In this document: one piece after another, positions 32,827 through 43,861 of the stretch
How positions within the stretch are numbered: the first letter of the stretch is position 1
How the letters are laid out: every line of letters starts with the position of its first letter
NCBI GenBank assembly: GCA_011033025.1
Contig: WFMF01000355.1
Span: 119,413-183,412 of the forward strand
Direction of reading: 5' to 3'
DNA from: Beroe forskalii
Taxonomy: Eukaryota > Ctenophora > Nuda > Beroida > Beroidae
DNA: 64,000 nt
Position numbers and translations under genes: made by a program
The notes under the pieces: model-generated
What the model was told of the DNA's origin: nothing
Seen by the model: only the letters and a program-made list of their open reading frames with translations
The model's database searches: none

Positions 32827-33852
32827 CTAGTTTTTTGGATACTCAGTACATTGCCTTAATCGTTTGATTTCCTTTGCTATGATGGGACACTTTTGTGAAC
32901 CTGAATGGTGACTATGGCATATGGCATTGTGTTGGGGATTTTTTGATTGGGCACAGTTTCTACACCTATGAGCCTCTTTATCCCTTTTCTTGCTGCATAA
33001 ACCACTTCTGTGTGAAGCACTACAATACATGCAGACAATATCTTCTTTGCAGTGGGTTGAGATGTGACCTAGTTTCTGACATCGAAAACACTGCTTGATG
33101 TCAAATCTATCAAGCACATTACATCTATTGTTCCCTATGTAAAGGAAGCTAACAGCTATAATTTCCTCATATATTTCAGGTGAAATTTTCATACCAAGAG
33201 TTGTGTACTCCTTCCCAACATTGACATAAACAATTTCAAACACCTTATTTTCATCTGTCACCATTTTTGAGACACTGTGATTTTTCTCCATAATCTTCTT
33301 AAGGAAAAAGCTTTTGAGGTTTTGGCGGTATTCAGTTAGAGTAATACCATAGCCTTGTTTAATCACATCTGATGCAATGCTATTTGGAATATTGGTGACT
33401 GTGATCTTAGGCAACATTTTCTTGGCATCATTGACAGCAAAACCACAAGAAACAACTTCTGGGCATGTAGCAAGTAAATCTTTACCCTTTTCTTTCATCT
33501 CAGATGATGGGAAACCTATGATGATTTTCTTTTGGGACTGTTTTTCTTGAAGAAAGTCAACAGGGACTGAATTAAGCTTGTCTCCGATACATTTTACAAC
33601 ATTGCAATAGTCTACATTTTGAGCATCAGTATTTAACACTATGACATCTTGACTTGGATTTTCATTACCTTTACTGAGTGATGGTACATTTTTTGATGAG
33701 CTCACTGCACTGGCATATGATTTAGATTGAACTGACAAACAATCTGTTACTGATTGGCTATCACCTGTAGAAACTTCATCATCCTGACAAGCTGCAAGTT
33801 TATTGTCAATGAGTGATGTAACTTGGCTGAGAATTTCATCCTTCATATTCAA
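32827..33852 (-). CDS. LINE family 1 ORF1 (copy 2), lacking the PHD half
   Basis: 341 codons open from the 5' truncation to TAG 32827. Contains a Ser-rich segment, an RNA-binding-like region (KKIIIGFPSSEMKEKGKDLL, MLPKITVTNIPNSI), then three knuckles: CFRCQKLGHISTHC, CMYCSASHRSGLC and CRNCAQ...H. It ends EYPKN-stop inside the candidate slip site. This copy is unbroken where copy 1 has indels, so the family's original protein is readable from the two copies together. The true N terminus is missing. Confidence 0.85.
   Translation of the reverse strand: MNMKDEILSQVTSLIDNKLAACQDDEVSTGDSQSVTDCLSVQSKSYASAVSSSKNVPSLSKGNENPSQDVIVLNTDAQNVDYCNVVKCIGDKLNSVPVDFLQEKQSQKKIIIGFPSSEMKEKGKDLLATCPEVVSCGFAVNDAKKMLPKITVTNIPNSIASDVIKQGYGITLTEYRQNLKSFFLKKIMEKNHSVSKMVTDENKVFEIVYVNVGKEYTTLGMKISPEIYEEIIAVSFLYIGNNRCNVLDRFDIKQCFRCQKLGHISTHCKEDIVCMYCSASHRSGLCSKKRDKEAHRCRNCAQSKNPQHNAICHSHHSGSQKCPIIAKEIKRLRQCTEYPKN
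32830..32836 (-). promoter_or_regulatory. Candidate -1 frameshift slip site A AAA AAC (LINE 1 copy 2)
   Basis: The ORF1 frame reads CCA AAA AAC TAG, with the stop codon immediately after the heptamer. The -1 frame reads AAA AAA CTA GCA TTG GAA and is ORF2. Confidence 0.6.
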
Positions 33853-33878
33853 CAGTATTCAACAGTATTCAACAGTAT

Positions 33879-34644
33879 TATCCCCCATTATCTCATTGTG
33901 AATATTTCATGAATTATCTTCAAAATCTGTGATATGAAAGTATTAATTACACTGTATTCCAGTGAAACACAAAGAGTCAAGTCATTCCACACTGCAAAAA
34001 TCTACTGGTCTCAACAGGTTACATTATATAAATTAAAATATGATTAGACCCAACTTAAAAATCCCATGACCAACCAAAACCAATACAGGCATTGGTACAA
34101 TGACCAAAACTATATTGATTTATATTGAATTGAATTGACTTGGGTTAGTAAGTTTATTTCATTGAAAAATTTACAACATTTGTGATTATTCAGAGGATAA
34201 TTCTGAATTTCCATACATGCACCAAAAATGGATGTTAATACTGATCAAAAAGTCATTATATGTACATGTTACAAACAGCTGGGATATTTCAGGATAATTC
34301 TCATTTTTCAGTGCTGGTGTTATATCAACAAGTGGCTAATCATATTTGAGAATTTTTTTGTCTTGCACTGAAATGGCCAATCACTTCAAACAAGTGGCCT
34401 AATAAGTTATGGCTGAAAAAAGTTTAAAGAAAAGAAATAACTCAAACTACCAGAACTTACCCACTCCTCCAGCAGTTAATTCTTAGCTATCATACATACA
34501 TCCAACCTAAATATAAATAAATTAGTTAATAGATATCATACATTTCTTAATCAGCCATCAAAAACGGCCCATTAAAGACAACTAACTATTAATAAGTGAT
34601 GATGAATAATGTTGTGAAAACAAAGCATATATAGACCCACTATA
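33879..34644. other. No recognisable gene
   Basis: AT-rich sequence with no protein-like frame or repeat structure I can define. Confidence 0.45.
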
Positions 34645-34866
34645 CTGTGTATTGGAAATTAACGCATTGCTCATTCACTCCATCTGCCTCCAAACTGCCT
34701 TGCACATGACCTATGTGTAATACCAAATAGGCCAATCAGACAGTTGTACCAGACATTGTCAACATCTGATACTAGTGTCTGATTGGTCCATTCTATATAA
34801 CATGTAGGTCATGTGTGAGGCATTTTGATGGAGTGAATGAGCAATGTGCCAATTTCCAATACACAG
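34645..34866. mobile_element. 222-bp TIR element (MITE-like)
   Basis: The inverted arms cover most of the element. Left begins CTGTGTATTGGAAAT and right ends ATTTCCAATACACAG. GCTCATTCACTCCATC pairs with GATGGAGTGAATGAGC, and GACCTATGTGT / ACATGTAGGTC and CCAATCAGACAGT / GTCTGATTGG continue inward. Non-coding. No clear target duplication. Confidence 0.8.
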
Positions 34867-37622
34867 AGTAAAATCCAGCTTATTACTTTATTGAATTTCA
34901 TTTCTTGTGATGTCTGCATTTTACAAGTGCTCCATCCAAACATCAGGGGTGGTGCTTAGGGCCGCGTGATTAGGCAGAGCTACTCAACTGCCAGGTATGT
35001 CCATAACTAAGGGCAGATAGCCAGATCTGTACCTTACAGCTCTGTCAGACTGCCAATGCCCCAAGCCTTCAATTGGACAACAGGGCAAGTCTAGGCTTGC
35101 AAGGGTGAGAAAATAAGGAGCAGCTTTTAATTTGTCATAAAACTTTAATGATCTAACAAGGTGCTCAACACTAATATAACGAGGTGCTCAATGATCACTT
35201 GCCACAACCTGAGTGAAAAATAGTATGAAATAAATAGTATAAAATTCATGGTATTGAACCATCACACCATAGAGCACAGGTGTTCATTTAACAAAAACAT
35301 TTTGAAACATTTCATAGAAAGAAATAGAAATGAATTAAAGAGAAAATAGAAATGATATTAAGTGCATGTTTTACGATGATGTTTGACAACATTCTCCCTT
35401 TTGAGCAGATCTACTAATAAGGAAACTATGGTAATTATGTAACAGTTCATAAAGTGGCATCAAGGAAAATGGCAGCAGAGTTTTGCAACTTACTAATAAA
35501 AAATAATAATAATGATAAATAAATAATAATTTGAACTTTTTATTGGGTGTTTCAAGACTCGTGTCCAAATTTCAAATTTCTAGCAAATAAGACAAACATT
35601 GAAATTTTTTGATCTATTTTGTAGATAAGTGATCACATTTTCAGATACATAATTCTAATAACACTATAATATTTCAATATCTTTTCAAACCAAGCCCCTT
35701 CCCACCCTTTATATTATAGTGGCACATAAACTTATTTCAATGCAAAGCTATGTCACGAAAACAACATTAAAAACAAAAAGGCTGTGACAGTGCACATAGC
35801 ATTTACATTGTTTTAAAAAGGATGAAATTTACATCAAAATCCATAACATAGATATGAGCAGGGGCCTGAAAATGCTAACTTTGTCACAAACCATGAGTTT
35901 CAAATTGCTGTTAAAATTAATTTCAATTCAATTCATTTAGTTGCAACTAGCAGGCCTGCAAGCACACAGCTTACTGGCGCTGCAAAGTAGCACCTCATTT
36001 GCAAATTTTAGACATTTTAGAAATTTTAGACCATTCAAATTAATTGTACACTTTTTTAAACCGTAAATTGTTTTTTTAATAAAACTGCTGTCTTTCATTG
36101 AAATTAACAATAATGATGCAAGCCAAATAACTACTCCTTAATATCAACTGACAGTTTCAAAACATAACTTTAAGATTGACTTTATGAAAAGCTCTGAATC
36201 ATCTTCAGGATCTCTGAGGAGCAGCCTCAATGCATCCTTAGTTAGTTAATTTAATATGTGTTGTGTTGCTCTAAGTGGTAAATTTCACAACTGCAGTTAC
36301 TACTGTTATCACTGATTAAGCATTGATTATCAGCAGACCTCCGCCACAATTTTATGAAAACAATCCATCTGAACTATCCTCCGTTTTTCAAGTTATGCCC
36401 ATTCTCCATTTTGAGATCTTGAATTTGAAGTTTACAAAACATCGCATTGTCAAAAACTACAACAGGCATGTAACATTTGTAGTGTAATAGGAAGGAATAA
36501 CAAGGAACTGATTATAATCTGCATGGGCACAAAAATTAGTTTCCATAGCAATGACACCAATTTGCACTTTTTAGCCTTAATTTCTCTTGATAAGTTCTTG
36601 ACAAGGTCACAAAAATTTACAGCAACATGAAAAAAACACTTGAATTCATTTTTATTAAAGATTATGCAAATTAACAGCAGAAAATTTATCTAACTTTGCA
36701 GCCACTATATAAAATGTGAAAGATTAAAAGTGCCAAGAATAGAACAGAATGAATGATTTCGACATACAATCAACTCAAAAATTATATTCAAGAGCATATA
36801 TTTATTACAACAAATTAAAACACAAAAAACATACTGTTGATCGTCTTTACTTTAAGTTTCATGGGTAATGGCAATATTTCTGATCTACTCCTTTTCAAAA
36901 ATCCATTGCTCAAGTTCAGCAATAAATCGAAATTTATTTATTAAGATAAAGAAAAGGAGACAGTGCCATCTATAAGAATACAGAAAAATAATCAGTTCCT
37001 TTTATATATTCAAAAAAATTAACTTATATGCTTTGGCATTCATCCTTGCTTACTTGATACAGAAGGGTTATGTGCCCATGTGTTATGATGGATAAATGCT
37101 TATAGCAATGATCTGTAACCCCAGAGTTTAGGAAAAAACTGTTCAAGTTCAGCATTCTATCAAGATTTTATTAGAATATTTAAAAAAGTATGACAAAAAT
37201 AAAATGAATTTAAATATTTTGATGAATACATCAACATTTCTCACAAAACTTGGCTTAGTTATAATAAGTAAAATGCTACCATACTGAAATTTAGAGAAAA
37301 ATATTCTATAGCAATTAAATAAAGTATCAAGTACAAAAACTTTTGCTTTTCAGCACACAGTTCAACAACAAACTCCTCACAAAACAACATCGTTCATTTA
37401 AACAAATGATACAATGTGTTCTTGGTTTCATAAATTGAATCCAACATAAAAATGCAACATAAAATTACTTCAATATCAATTAGTGGAGACGCTTAAGGAC
37501 ATAAAAAGCAAAATGTAAAAATTTCTCTAAAATTGACAAATTTGGTACCAAAAGAAAGCTCTTGTTGAGTAGATTACGAGATCGACTAGACGCAATCGCG
37601 ATTCCACTTGCCCTAACCAGCG
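34867..37622. other. No recognisable gene
   Basis: About 2.7 kb of AT-rich sequence without protein-like frames. A word of about 30 bp (TTAGTTAGTTAATTTAATAT and onward, 36240-36268) repeats 27272-27300 near the 5' end of LINE copy 1. Confidence 0.45.
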
Positions 37623-37733
37623 CCCTGGTTTCGCGCACGGAGTGCGCGGCGCGGCAAGCCGCTAAACCAGGGCCCTATTTCTCACTAACAGTTGGTCGTT
37701 TTGACGTGTCGATTTGACACGTCAAAACGACCA
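37623..37733. repeat. GC-rich three-way junction and adjacent perfect hairpin
   Basis: CCCTGGTTT (37623) pairs with AAACCAGGG (37672) around two inner hairpins, GCGCAC/GTGCGC and GCGGC/GCCGC. Twenty bases on, TGGTCGTTTTGACGTGTC (37693-37710) has a perfect 18-bp inverse at 37716-37733 with a 5-nt loop. The GC-rich patch stands out in AT-rich surroundings. Confidence 0.8.
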
Positions 37734-38932
37734 TCCAGGAAAATGGCGCCGCGCCGTACGTTCATAGTAGTTTCTCAGTTTTCATCCCAAAACTGACCAA
37801 TTATGTCAGCATTGGATAGCTGACTTCATATGAAGTACCAACAAATCACTTCATACACATATCCTTCTTGCTTCCAAGTTTATCTAACCAAGTCTTCTTC
37901 CACTTATTCCCTTTAAATGTACCTATCCAAGGATCTGGGTGAGGAATACCAATCGTTTCTATCTTTTTAAATTATATTAGTGAGAGACTTTGTTGCTTGT
38001 TTGAGTTTCGTCTACATCAGCCTATTTTACCATTGAAAGAACAGTTTTCGGTTAGCTCTGGTCCTGTAAGATAGCTGCTTATAATCTGTTATCATTCACA
38101 GGTTTTCCTTTCTATGTTTCAATCCTTGGATCCCTTTTATTTATTTTGTTTATTTATTTTATTTATTTATTTATTGATAAGTTGTACTTCATGAGGTCAT
38201 GATATATGTATAGTTTTCATAATACCTCTATAGGAAGTAAGTTTTTTTAAACTCATTTAAGGCACTGTTTTGAAGGCAAATAGTGTCCATGAATGTGATT
38301 TTTTCTTTCCAAGCTATATATACCTCATAATAATAAAACACTGTAATTGCCAAGTTCCACAACACGAATAACCACAACGAGCTGACTTTTTAATGCAAAG
38401 TACTTTCAAATCATCATCATCAGTGCAAAAGTCATTGAGTTACCTATTAAAAATTTACCGGTGAGCTTTCATTTCAATGCCGACTTCATTCTCTATAAAA
38501 TGCATTTTCTGTCTCCACAAAATGTAGTTTCTGTCGTTTTCAATTTGTAAGCTAATTTATGCTGAAAATTTCACCTAGTTTTTGGTGTCTATTTGAGGCA
38601 AAATATTTCCCACTTTATACTTCGCAATGTGGACATATATTTATGATATTTGTAATTCATTTTAATGCAAGTTTTCAGTGAACAATTTACACAGTTTATG
38701 GTGCCACTTAATATGCCTATTTGAGGTAAATCATTTGCATAATTTTCATGCCCAGTATGAGAATATTAATGTGTATTTCATGTTAATTTCCACCATGTAC
38801 ATGTTTTCACTTTTTGCAAAGTCCATGTGGCTCAGTGTTAGCTTTCATTACACCATATCATTTTTGGTGTCTATGCTTTATCTGGATCTGCCTAGATCTT
38901 TGATGAAGGCACTCTCTCATGGATACCATCAA

Positions 38933-39027
38933 AGATTATGGATGGAGTTGTTGGAGAGTTTTGTGGCTTGACTTTCACAAAGAAGAAGTCAAGCCACAAA
39001 ACTCTCCAGCAGCTCCATCCATAGTCT
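38933..39027 (+). ncRNA. Long hairpin, pre-miRNA-like or MITE remnant
   Basis: An arm of about 42 nt (AGATTATGGATGGAGTTG and onward to GGCTTGACTT) pairs with 38986-39027 across a loop of about 10 nt. The only three differences in the stem are T opposite G on the + strand, so a + strand RNA would pair throughout using G-U wobbles, while the - strand RNA would have A-C mismatches. No evidence of transcription is visible. Confidence 0.45.
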
Positions 39028-39396
39028 GTATTTGTTCTACAAAGAAGACTAGTTTTATATGATTTTCCCTTTACCTAGTTTACCTAGTTTTTGGTGCCAG
39101 TTGATATGTCTATTTGAGGCAAGAAATGCTTGCTTTGCATTGCCCAATTTTTTCCCGATATGAACATGTATTATATATGCCAATTTCAATCTAGTTTATT
39201 GAAAATTTTCACTGAAAATTTTTCTTAGTTTTTGATGCCACTTGTCATGCCTATTTGAGGTAAAACCTTGCCCAATTTTCATGCCCAATATGGACATGCA
39301 CTTTATGTTAGTTTTAATCTTGTTTATTGGATGTTTTCACTGACAAGTTTTAATGCAAATTTCATCTAGTAGTTGTTCATTGTTGAGACAAAAATC

Positions 39397-40262
39397 GGTA
39401 AAAGTGTCACAAGAGTTGTGATTTTTGTCCAATGGATCCATTGGATCCATCATGTCCAATGGACATGTCCAATGGACGTCCATTGGACATCCAATGGACA
39501 TCCATTGAACATGATGTCCATCAGTTAAAGTGTCCAATGGTGTACAATGGATCCAATGGATCCATTGGATCCATTTTTGATGTTCAATGGACATGTTCAA
39601 TGGATCCAATGGATGTTCAATGGATCCATCTGAGTGGATCCAATGGACACAATCACCAAACATGGTTTGGTAGATGGACATCAGTCTGGTATTTTTGTTC
39701 AATGGATCCATTGTGTCCATTGGATCCAATGGATCCATTGTGTCCATTGAACACCATTGAACATGTCCATTGGATCCATTGGATCCATTGCACATTGTGT
39801 CCATTGGATCCAATGGATCCATTTTGTCCATTGGACACATTGGATCCATTGGACACAATGGATCCAATGGACACAATGTACAATGGATCCAATGGATCCA
39901 ATGGACATGTTCAATGGTGTTCAATGGACACAATGGATCCATTGGATCCAATGGACACAATGGATCCATTGAACAAAATACCAGACTGATGTCCATCTAC
40001 CAAACCATGTTTGGTGATTGTGTCCATTGGATCCACTCAGATGGATCCATTGAACATCCATTGGATCCATTGAACATGTCCATTGAACATCAAAAATGGA
40101 TCCAATGGATCCATTGGATCCATTGAACACCATTGGAAATTTTAACCAATGGACATCATGTTCAATGGATGTCCAATGGACGTCCATTGGACATGTCTAT
40201 TGGACATGATGGATCCAATGGATCCATTGGACAAAAATCACAACTCTTGTGACACTTTTACC
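39397..40262. mobile_element. Palindromic TCCATTGGATCCA transposon, copy 1
   Basis: An 866-bp near-perfect palindrome with ends GGTAAAAGTGTCACAAGAG and the inverse. It is flanked by the 8-bp duplication CAAAAATC (39389-39396, 40263-40270). The interior is almost wholly made of TCCATTGGATCCA/TCCAATGG words in both orientations. Long frames on both strands (repeats of MDPLDP, or HWIQWI) come from this repeat and are not genes. The 8-bp duplication suggests a hAT- or Mutator-type transposase acting in trans. Confidence 0.85.
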
Positions 40263-40959
40263 CAAAAATCGCCTAAAAATCACCCCACAATATGGACATA
40301 CATTTTTGCTATTTCAAACTTTATTGTAAACTTTCACTGGCAATTTCATCTAGTTTTTGATGCCACTTGATTTGTCTGTCTGAGTCAAAATATAGCTCAC
40401 TTTATTCTTCACAATATTAGCTTGTTTCTTCTGTATTTTCCTATCAAGTTTATTGTTGTTTTATCGTAAGCTTTGCTAGAACTTTTATCTAGTTTTTTGC
40501 TGTCTATTTGAGGCAAAATGTTGCCCACTTTATACTCCACAATTATAAACATGTATATACATAATTACATTGTCAATCTATTTTACCTATTTTACCTAGT
40601 TTTTGGTGACACTTCATATGTCTATTCGAGGTGCCAAAGCATTGACCAACTTTTTGGCCCAATATAAACATTAATTTCATGTCATATTCAATCTGGTCTA
40701 CTGTAAATTTTCACTGAAAAGTTTACTTAGTTTTTGGTGCCACTTGGCATGCCTATTTGAGGCAAGATGGTCCACTTTCCTGGCTATTAATATGAACCTG
40801 GATTTATGTAATATTTAATTCATTTCATTGTAAGCTTTCTTTGACAATGTCACTTAGTTTCTGGTGCCAATTGATGTGTCTATTTGAATTTTGAGGCAAA
40901 ATATAATTTGATCAACTTTTGACTCCAGACCAATAGTTTTTGGTTCCAATTGATATATC

Positions 40960-41356
40960 TTTAAAAGGGTCACAAGAGTTGTGAATTTTATCCAATGGAT
41001 CCTTTGGATCCATCATGTTTAATGGACATGTCCAATGGACATACAGTCAATTTGACATCCAATGGACATCTGTTAACATGATGTCCATCAGTAAAATTTT
41101 TAAAAATTGTCCAATGCAGTGTTCAATGGATCCAATGGATGTTCATTGGATCCATCTTAGTGGATCCAATGGACACAGTCAACATGTTTTGGTAGATGGA
41201 CATCAGTCTGGTATTTTTGTTCAATGGATCCATTGTGTCTATTGGATCCATTGTTTCTGATGAACACCATTAGATCCATTGCACATTGAGTCCATTGCAA
41301 CCATTGTGTCCAATGGATCTATTGTGCAAGTGTCCAATAGATCCATTGTGTCCAAT
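40960..41356. mobile_element. Palindromic TCCATTGGATCCA transposon, copy 2, left half
   Basis: It starts TTTAAAAGGGTCACAAGAGT and continues with the same TCCAATGG words as copy 1 but shorter. It is cut at 41356 by foldback transposon 2; the right half resumes at 44683. No clean target duplication for this older copy. Confidence 0.8.
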
Positions 41357-41982
41357 TAGTCCAACGCATTTTTGCATAAAAATAGGCTGACCCCCAAAAT
41401 CGAATATAACAAGCTGATTTCACGTGGATCTGTTCATATTGAGTCCCCTGAGGTCCCACAAAAAAGTCTACCAAAATCGGAGTGGGGCAAATGATTTTTT
41501 TTTCAATTTTCCTCAGGCGCATGGGCGCGTATGTTCAAAATACGATATCTCAGCTTCTAAATGAGATACAGACCTCCATGAGCACCTTAAAATGACCGCA
41601 ATGGTCGAATTATGTTGGGCGGATGAGGTTTCCGAGGCCCCAAAACCTTTACTTTTTGAGATATCGGCATAAAACCTATACGCAAGTAGCTTATTTGAAC
41701 ATACGCAGGTAATATGTTTACAAGTCAAACAAATCTCAACATTAACTACCACAAATTGAAAATATTGAGCTAATTATGCATGTATCAGATGTTATTTGGA
41801 TCAGCTGACGTTACAAAATAGTTCTGAGTGGATTGAATACTGATATTTTGGCTATGCAGTATCCAATTCCCTCATCTCAGGCACATATAGATCCGAAAAT
41901 TATTTAAGTTCATTGACTCCACCTTGAAGTTATTTTATGAATGGCTAGTTAATGACTAGTTAATGACTAGTTAATGACTAGT

Positions 41983-42440
41983 TAATGAAGGATTTGTGTA
42001 TCCGTGCACATTTCCTGGGAGTGATCTTATGCTGAGGTCAGGAATGACAACCCAGTTGGCCGGGACACTACCCATTTTTAGGTGCTTCATTATGACATTG
42101 CTCCACTGAGATACTATGACACCTGGCATGGGGATTAACATGACACTGAGGGCAGTGAATCAGTTGTTTCAAGACCAAAGCACGTTCCATGGTAGTCCCC
42201 ATATCCTTCCGTACCTATCTCTGGAGTCAATGAAGGATTTGTGTATCCGTGCACATTTCCTGGGAGTGATTTTATGCTGAGGTGTTGTCAGGAATGACAA
42301 CCCAGTTGGCCAGGACACTACCCATTTTTAGGAGCTTCATTACGGCATTGCTCCACTGAGATACTATGACACCTGGCATGGGGATTAACATGACACTGAG
42401 CGCAGTGAATCAGTTATTCAGTTGTTTCAAGACCAAAGAC
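41983..42440. repeat. 246-bp tandem duplication inside foldback 2
   Basis: Two near-identical units beginning AATGAAGGATTTGTGTATCC and including GACAACCCAGTTGGCC and ACACCTGGCATGGGGATTAA. Confidence 0.85.
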
Positions 42441-43662
42441 ATCAGATTGGTTTGGAAAGCAAAGAGGATTCACCCTCACAAAGATTTATTGAGAAGATGT
42501 ATTATTTGTATATAGCAACAGGATCCTGAGATGCATGCGGCTGTAACACTGTTCCCTCAACTTGTGCACAAGTGAAGCAGTGTGGGTCAGGGACGTTAGG
42601 GCTCCGAGCACCCCTGGCGGCCGCCTTGGTTTATTGTATTGGAGATGAAGCGAAGTGGCGGAAAGGCAACAGAGCTGATAACAGACTGAAGTGGCCTTGA
42701 TAGGGCTGGTGGCATCACAGGCTTTCACACGGTGGGTGACAATTCTTGCAGTGCCCTGACTCCTAACCATTGATGGTTCTAAATATGCGCCGCCAGAAAG
42801 GGCGAGGAAGTATTGGGAGTAGGGTGCGGTGTGTAGGTCATGACAACACTTAACACACTTTTGATATTTATTCTGTTATTGGTTTACTTTAAAAAAATGC
42901 CTTGGATAGTGGGTACTTCAAAGCTAATTATTAATTTTTGGCATTTCATGTCAACCATCAGAAAGTTTCAAACGTATTGGTTCCGTTTCGTGTCACAGCA
43001 TGAAGCATCCAAAACTACAAGACCATTAGAAAAATTGATGACACCAGTTACATTTCTACGATATAGTCTAGATTGATATAATGAATCTTTGGTTTCATAG
43101 CATATGGAACAACACATGTTAGCAAATTCCTATCACGGTGCTGGGCAGGAACTCAAACTTCAATTCCATCCACTCAGCTTACATGGTTGAAAAGTTATCT
43201 AGATTGATAGCTTGATAGATAGTACGAAAGGTCACAAACTCAAGAAGCTTAGGTCTGGCATGGACATACTTGATACTCACATTCGTTTGCTGACCTCATG
43301 CAATGTGTACTATCAGATTATACATTATCTGTTACCAAACCTTCCTCAAGCATATACATCATTGCTTAAACCCCAACTCAAGAATTTCACTCTGTGAATC
43401 TTTTCATGGTCATCGTCCAGAATCCGAAAGGATATATAATGGCATAATGGTTTTGGATGCACTCCAAGATTATAGAATGTAAGTAGGCTGGGTTTTGGGA
43501 TATATTCATATATCCAAACATAGCTCTGCTGAACTTTGAGAATCCTTTGGCTGGGCAGTTCTATAGTTCTATGCCCCAAAATATGTAGGGCGAAAGCATT
43601 GGAAAGTAGGGCAATTTAGAGTTGGTGCCTCTTCCTGGCATACAATAAGGTGACCATTCTTT

Positions 43663-43861
43663 TTTTTGGTGCAAGATCCACAGACCACACGCCACCGCTT
43701 ATGCGAGTGACGGTGGCAGCTCTCCATTGCAGAGAGCTCTGCTGGGACCCATCTGGATGCACTCTAGCAAGCTAGTAAACCCTTACCTGGGTGCCCGATG
43801 GTGGTGCTCCTGGAAGCACCAAATGGTGGGGGGCGCCCCTTCGAAGATTGACTACCGTGAC
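43663..43861 (-). mobile_element. About 200-bp retroposon with A tail and 11-bp target duplication
   Basis: GACCATTCTTT occurs on both sides (43652-43662, 43862-43872). On the minus strand the insert ends in a short A run next to the duplication, as expected for LINE-mobilised RNA. It is GC-rich with internal hairpins (GCAGAGCTCTCTGC; CACCACCATCGGGCACC). It is not tRNA-like, and I cannot assign its parent RNA. Confidence 0.7.

Larger units (their letters stand above)
29712..33858 (-). mobile_element. LINE family 1, copy 2, 5'-truncated
   Basis: The same LINE as at 16.6-27.3 kb, in the same orientation and nearly identical by eye through ORF2 and the 3' UTR. It has the same AAAT-unit tail (29712-29733). 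It begins within ORF1 and has no nested insertions. At its 5' border the last LINE word TATTCAACAG is repeated three times (33845-33878). No convincing target duplication found. Confidence 0.9.
38500..40960. repeat. Degenerate tandem repeat, about 130-180 bp unit
   Basis: The phrase CCTAGTTTTTGGTGCCACTT, then ATATGTCTATTTGAGGCAAAAT and CCCACTTT, recurs about ten times (near 38573, 38691, 39085, 39222, 40346, 40487, 40595, 40726, 40854, 40935). Units are diverged and of unequal length. The element at 39397-40262 interrupts it. A stray unit lies near 45608. Confidence 0.75.

Noticed and set aside
39337..40187. Long open frames on both strands with MDPLDP or HWIQWI repeats
   Set aside because: They are translations of the TCCATTGGATCCA palindromic repeat; all frames look alike and mirror each other.
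42486..43579. Frames of 60-95 codons inside foldback 2
   Set aside because: No similarity to transposases or other families by eye; frames are overlapping and composition-like.
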